64,000 nt of DNA from Brevundimonas pishanensis. GTDB taxonomy: Bacteria; Pseudomonadota; Alphaproteobacteria; Caulobacterales; Caulobacteraceae. Shown in pieces: positions 61,001 to 64,000 of the stretch. The stretch is taken from the NCBI RefSeq assembly GCF_022750635.1, contig NZ_JAJKBG010000002.1:1-64000 (forward strand), read 5' to 3'. Each line of letters begins with the position of its first letter. Position 1 is the first letter of the stretch. The translations under genes were made by a program, and so were the position numbers. The notes under the pieces are model-generated. The model saw only the letters and a program-made list of their open reading frames with translations, ran no database searches and was not told the origin of the DNA.

Positions 61001-62402
61001 CGTTGAGGCGCGAGGCCGTTAGGTTCAGACGAGGCGAGCTGCCCAGCAGTCCGCCGATGACGCCCTTGGTTGTGCCACCCGCTCCGGCGAGCTGGCCTTT
61101 GACCGTATAGGTCTGGTCTTTGGTTTCCAGTCCCAGCGGGCCGCTGAGCCGGCTCAGGCCATAGCCCGCCAGTTCGGCATTGCGCACATCCACCGAGCCG
61201 TTGAGGGAGAACTTTTTGGCGTCGCCACTGAACACGCCCTCATAGGCGGCGGCGTCGCCGATCTTGGTGCCTGCCAGACGGGTCAGGGACGGGGTGCGAA
61301 CCGTAAGCTTGATATTTTCGGCATAGGAACCGCCAGTCGTGCGGACATACCCCGAAGCCGTAGAAGTGATGTTCTCTGCCACCAGCTTCCATGCCATGCC
61401 CTGATAGCCCTCGCGCTTGCTGTCAGGCGCGGCCGCAAGGCCGATGCTGGCCGTGCGGCCAAAGCGCTGGATGAAGGGCTCCATCAGGTCGGAACCCGAG
61501 AAGTTCACATAGCCCGACATATAGGAGTTGGCCTCGGAGAAGTGGCCGTTGATGCGCAAGGGCGTGAACTCGCCGGTGGTCATCACCATGCGCACGTTGC
61601 GGCCATCCATCAGGCCCGTCGCCGAGAAAGGTTGGTCCGGCGAATAACCCAGGCTGCCAGCCAGAGGTCCGCCCTTGGCTTCCTGCGCCTGCAGGCTCAG
61701 GCGGATATCTTCGGGTTTGTCGCTCAGTACGGCCTGAACTTTGAGGAAGTCACCCGGCCGGCTGAGGCTGAGGGCATCGAACTTGATGTCTTTGTTGCCG
61801 GTTCGCGGCAGACCCGCGCTGCCGGACAGCCGCCATTTGCCGTATTCCTTGGAGAAGTCCTCCATCAGTTCGACGTCAGCGGCGAATTCGTCGATGTCGA
61901 TGGAGAGCGCCTGCGGGCCGGAGGGCTCTAGGCTTGGTTCGAGTTCAGGACGGCGGATCAGGTGGATCGACTTGGCCGTGATTTCATCGGCATGGAAGCG
62001 TTTGACCAGAAGCGACCAATAGTTCCAGTCCACGTGAACGTCACGGGCTTCCAGCCACACGCCATCCTTGTCCGTTACTGTGACGCGCTGGATCGTGAAG
62101 TCGTCAAAGATATCGCCGCGAACGCCTTCGACATTGATCGCGCCATAGCGACCGATCTTCTTGCCGGCGACAAAGCTGGTGATCAGTTCGCGCCCCGCGT
62201 CAGACACCAGATAATAGCGGCCGCCGACCAGGGCGATGACCCCGATGCCGACGAGGGCACCCATGCCAATGCCGGTGAACACGGCCACCGTGCGGATCAA
62301 GGAACGCTTGCGCTTGGCCTTTTCGCGAGGCGAGGGTGTCGCCGCGTCGCTTGCGGAGTCAGGCGTTTCGGATTCGGGCGTGTCCGGCGGCAGATCGGTC
62401 AA
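58029..62402 (-). CDS. tamB: TamB-type translocation and assembly module protein
   Basis: A 1457-residue AsmA-like inner-membrane protein that bridges the periplasm and works with TamA in lipid transport and outer-membrane assembly. It has one N-terminal membrane helix (about residues 38-60), a very long beta-rich middle, and the C-terminal TamB domain (DUF490; ASPKIALTSEPELPQDEILARVLFGRSVSQLSALEAAQLASG). The start overlaps the tamA stop (ATGA), so the two are co-translated. Confidence 0.95.
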   Translation of the reverse strand: MTDLPPDTPESETPDSASDAATPSPREKAKRKRSLIRTVAVFTGIGMGALVGIGVIALVGGRYYLVSDAGRELITSFVAGKKIGRYGAINVEGVRGDIFDDFTIQRVTVTDKDGVWLEARDVHVDWNYWSLLVKRFHADEITAKSIHLIRRPELEPSLEPSGPQALSIDIDEFAADVELMEDFSKEYGKWRLSGSAGLPRTGNKDIKFDALSLSRPGDFLKVQAVLSDKPEDIRLSLQAQEAKGGPLAGSLGYSPDQPFSATGLMDGRNVRMVMTTGEFTPLRINGHFSEANSYMSGYVNFSGSDLMEPFIQRFGRTASIGLAAAPDSKREGYQGMAWKLVAENITSTASGYVRTTGGSYAENIKLTVRTPSLTRLAGTKIGDAAAYEGVFSGDAKKFSLNGSVDVRNAELAGYGLSRLSGPLGLETKDQTYTVKGQLAGAGGTTKGVIGGLLGSSPRLNLTASRLNDGNILLQDVDLKGSALNLTGSGRRNLMGGLSFNADFDVNNIGVIKPGARGRFGGKLRGSMPRSGGAWGLNFDGGGRDFFFGIEEVDRLLGRSPKLKLNGSLANGTIHLTEGSRLIGEKADVAAKGTLKGDQLNLALDWKARGPFGVGPVAIDGNMAGDGFIVGKLNTPRTRFNADFEKVAIGQLILNAAKMGLEFNVGDGSSDGFVTLTGMNRGQAARGQARFRLGKDTIALSDVDVNAGGITAKGFITLSDLIPSTADLEVTGRPGAFIQRGEVRGYIKLPANAGPESVDVSLRARDLILRGSNMHFSRIEVVGQGNLSALTLNTNLVMTGENPISFQGPLVYRRLSDGHRLEGSGNAVIRGIRAQLLPSTFVERRGDTNRALVAAQLGDGTATLALDPRPLGRGRTGWDAKLNLQNVPLKSLNSDLQGLITGTANLSNTGAPSLDGGADVVFSNAGSASVRADQNNVLVDGRLIADLQAREMNIRACAAYGNRGGICDPRNQATQGALALLDLTLPMINQANPAKLVTDETRNLSGDLKINGEIKPLWDLVDGIDRKLEGNLRANVTLSGRVRSPTIVGNVALTDGKFNEGSTGLRLKDVFLNADFNQEGVRLSRLSAKDYGNGQLCGFGTLWFERRGSALPNTFNETFTCDLVTDNRLGGNRNADASLGNLTLGLKNFRLVENDVATVNTSGTVQVERYARAITLRGTLNVDKAEITPNLPGSNGIIRAPVTDRNAVRRPVATRSRSEATPLLSTPIALNVNLTADEIEVRGRGLDLLLRTDARIRGTLASPELSGTANVVRGDYDFAGKRFTFDDDGSITLSTDPAKILLNLTATREDPSITAIIKVTGTAASPKIALTSEPELPQDEILARVLFGRSVSQLSALEAAQLASGVASLAGGGGLDIIGNLRELAGLDRLSFGGEASNMTIAGGRRLGKNLYLEIIGGGEAGATVRVEWQVRRNIAVTSAFSGDNTSNISIRWRRERD

Positions 62403-64000
62403 AACGATTGGCCAATGCTGATGTAGAGTTGGAAGCTGGAGTCGCCCTCACGCTTGTTGAGCGGGAAGGCCACATCGGCCCGAACCGGACCGAACGGTAG
62501 TTTGTAACGCACACCGACGCCTGCGCCATAGCGCATATTGCCGAGGTTGGGGGCTTCGTCCGGGCCTGTGGCACCGCCGTCGATAAATCCGACGGCTTGC
62601 CAGCTTTCGCCGATGTTATGGCGCACTTCGAGAGAAGTTTCGAACAGGCTGACGCCCCCGCGGGGCGTGTTGTCCGGCAGGCGGGGGTTGATGCTCTGAT
62701 AGGAGTAGCCGCGAACCGAGCCGCCACCACCCGAGTAGAACAGGCGGTCCGACGGCACATTCAGCTCGTTACCGCCGACAATGCTGCCAAGCTTGAGCCG
62801 ACCGGCCAGAATGGTGCTACGGGCGCTGCCAATCGGGTAGTAGGCGGAGCCCTCGGCATGTCCGCGCAGGAAGTAGACGTTGTCCTCGCCCGCCACGATG
62901 GTCGGTTGCAGCGAACCGGAAACACGCCAACCCTCTGTCGGGTCCAGCAGGTCATCGGACCGGTCCAGCAGCGCCGATGTGCGCAGGGTCAGAATTGCGA
63001 GATTGCGGTCCATAGCAATCGCGTGCTCATCAATGGGGTCGTATCGCAGTTCCTGATAGCGACCGGCATCAAGCCCGATCCCGTACGAGAACCACGAGTT
63101 CGGCCCCCAACGCTGGTTCAGGTCGGCCCCAAAGGTCACGGCCTGACGCTGATAGGCGTCGGTATCTTCATTTACCAGCCATCCGCTGAGGCGCAGGGTG
63201 CGGTTCACCCGGCGGAAGTGCGGCAGGCTGTATTCGGCACCCAGGCGGCTGTCGATCGAGCCCCAGTGTCCGCCATAGGTCAGGGTCTCTGCGCGTCCGC
63301 TGCGGTTCAGGCGATTACGATACACACCCGCGCTAAAGCCGTCGTCGGTGGCATAGGTAGCGCGAGCGTCGATCTGGTCACGGCTCTTGTCCACCAGACT
63401 GACCGAGATCGGGACTGTAACCTCGGTCGCGGTGCGGACTTCGGGAGAGTTACCGTTGGGCAGGCTGACATCGACCGAGGCGTAGACGCCTGTATCGACC
63501 AGACGGCGCTCCATCTCTGCGAGAGCCTCCGGCGAGTAGATGTCGCCGTCCTTCCACGGTATCAGGCGTTCGACGAATTCCTTGCGCGTGCGGGTAGGCA
63601 CGCGCGCGTTCTCGTTGGCGCGGTCGCCCGGGCGACGGCGACTGATGATGTCGCCGCGAATGTTGCGCTCCAGCCTGACCAGTGGGCCGGGGTCCAGATG
63701 GAACTCGGGACGCATCTGGTGATCGACAACGATATCGGCGTCGGGAGTATCCAGCGTCGCGCGTTCGCCCGTAGTGCGCGACAACGAAACATCTTCGATC
63801 TCCAGCAGACGAGGGTCGGCGGCGGCGTAGGCGAAGCCGTTGTTCTTGAGGACCACAACACCGCGCGCTTCGGCCGCCAGTACCGGCTCGAGGCGGGCAG
63901 GGGTGCCATCCTCTAGCTTTACGGCGTCGCGGGTTTTGGCGACGATATCGATCTCGGGGTGAACAGGGGCAGCGCCGAGGCGGACATAGGGAATGTCACC
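62399..64000 (-). CDS. tamA: TamA-type outer-membrane BamA-family protein, partial
   Basis: The frame is open through the window edge, so the start lies beyond 64000; at least 533 residues are seen. The visible part has POTRA-like sequence (VPTRTRKEFVERLIPWKDGDIYSPEALAEMERRL) followed by a 16-strand-type barrel. YSGGGGSVRGYSYQ is the BamA/TamA-family loop 6 VRGY motif, and the end GDSSFQLYISIGQSF closes the barrel with a C-terminal aromatic. It is the partner of TamB, which follows with a 4-base overlap. Confidence 0.94.
   Translation of the reverse strand, partial: GDIPYVRLGAAPVHPEIDIVAKTRDAVKLEDGTPARLEPVLAAEARGVVVLKNNGFAYAAADPRLLEIEDVSLSRTTGERATLDTPDADIVVDHQMRPEFHLDPGPLVRLERNIRGDIISRRRPGDRANENARVPTRTRKEFVERLIPWKDGDIYSPEALAEMERRLVDTGVYASVDVSLPNGNSPEVRTATEVTVPISVSLVDKSRDQIDARATYATDDGFSAGVYRNRLNRSGRAETLTYGGHWGSIDSRLGAEYSLPHFRRVNRTLRLSGWLVNEDTDAYQRQAVTFGADLNQRWGPNSWFSYGIGLDAGRYQELRYDPIDEHAIAMDRNLAILTLRTSALLDRSDDLLDPTEGWRVSGSLQPTIVAGEDNVYFLRGHAEGSAYYPIGSARSTILAGRLKLGSIVGGNELNVPSDRLFYSGGGGSVRGYSYQSINPRLPDNTPRGGVSLFETSLEVRHNIGESWQAVGFIDGGATGPDEAPNLGNMRYGAGVGVRYKLPFGPVRADVAFPLNKREGDSSFQLYISIGQSF

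Overview
The window reads as chromosomal DNA of an alphaproteobacterium of the Caulobacterales, most like an Asticcacaulis, Brevundimonas or Caulobacter relative. This is inferred from gene content and not from a database match. The evidence is a multi-flagellin cluster with flaG and a FlaEY-like gene, sigma-54 promoters in front of flagellin genes, a direct-repeat SOS box (GAAC-N7-GAAC) before ssb, a tRNA-His with A73 and no encoded G-1, and the alphaproteobacterial neighbours murA/DUF2948/UPF0262/infA/maf/RNase/yacG. Base composition is moderately GC-rich throughout and I see no large foreign island.

Layout. 1-5.2 kb: two tandem tRNA-Thr genes (the first cut by the window edge), a small basic protein, murA, DUF2948, UPF0262, infA, maf, a short RNase E/G-family gene, yacG and tRNA-Phe. 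5.6-8.9 kb: exbB-exbD-tonB, a lipoprotein M48 protease and tRNA-His. 8.9-21.4 kb: a cyclic-nucleotide/patatin phospholipase, two enoyl-CoA hydratase-family genes, xthA, a secreted protein with three cysteine repeats, a metallo-beta-lactamase-fold hydrolase, then a GNAT, DUF1285, NUDIX and CCA-transferase run and an endonuclease/exonuclease/phosphatase-family protein. 21.5-24.4 kb: a compact phage-like module (DUF2793 glycine-rich fibre-like protein, a 53-residue protein, a holin-like protein, an M15 endolysin and overlapping Rz/Rz1-like spanins).

24.5-33.9 kb is the flagellar filament locus: five tandem flagellins, flaG, a divergent sixth flagellin and a 909-residue FlaEY-like beta-propeller protein. 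The first two flagellins have sigma-54 promoters. Each of the five tandem genes has an mRNA leader built from short hairpins spaced about 17 nt apart with A-rich five-base loops, and the last hairpin holds the start codon. This is the most striking feature of the window.

33.9-47.8 kb: two small envelope proteins, SOS-controlled ssb, a DCC-family protein, an SDR/membrane fusion protein with a DUF2269 partner, a secreted deoxyribosyltransferase-fold protein, a DMT transporter, sodC, gyrA (with an unusual quinolone-region residue), a class IV aminotransferase, coaD, two tandem periplasmic cyclophilins, a Ppx/GppA phosphatase and hspQ. 47.8-57 kb: PhoX, an acyltransferase divergent from a membrane LytTR regulator, and a minus-strand arginine succinyltransferase operon (astA-astD-astB) headed by an M20 peptidase. 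56.6-64 kb: two small membrane proteins, an ArsC-like protein, and tamB-tamA on the minus strand, with tamA running off the window end.
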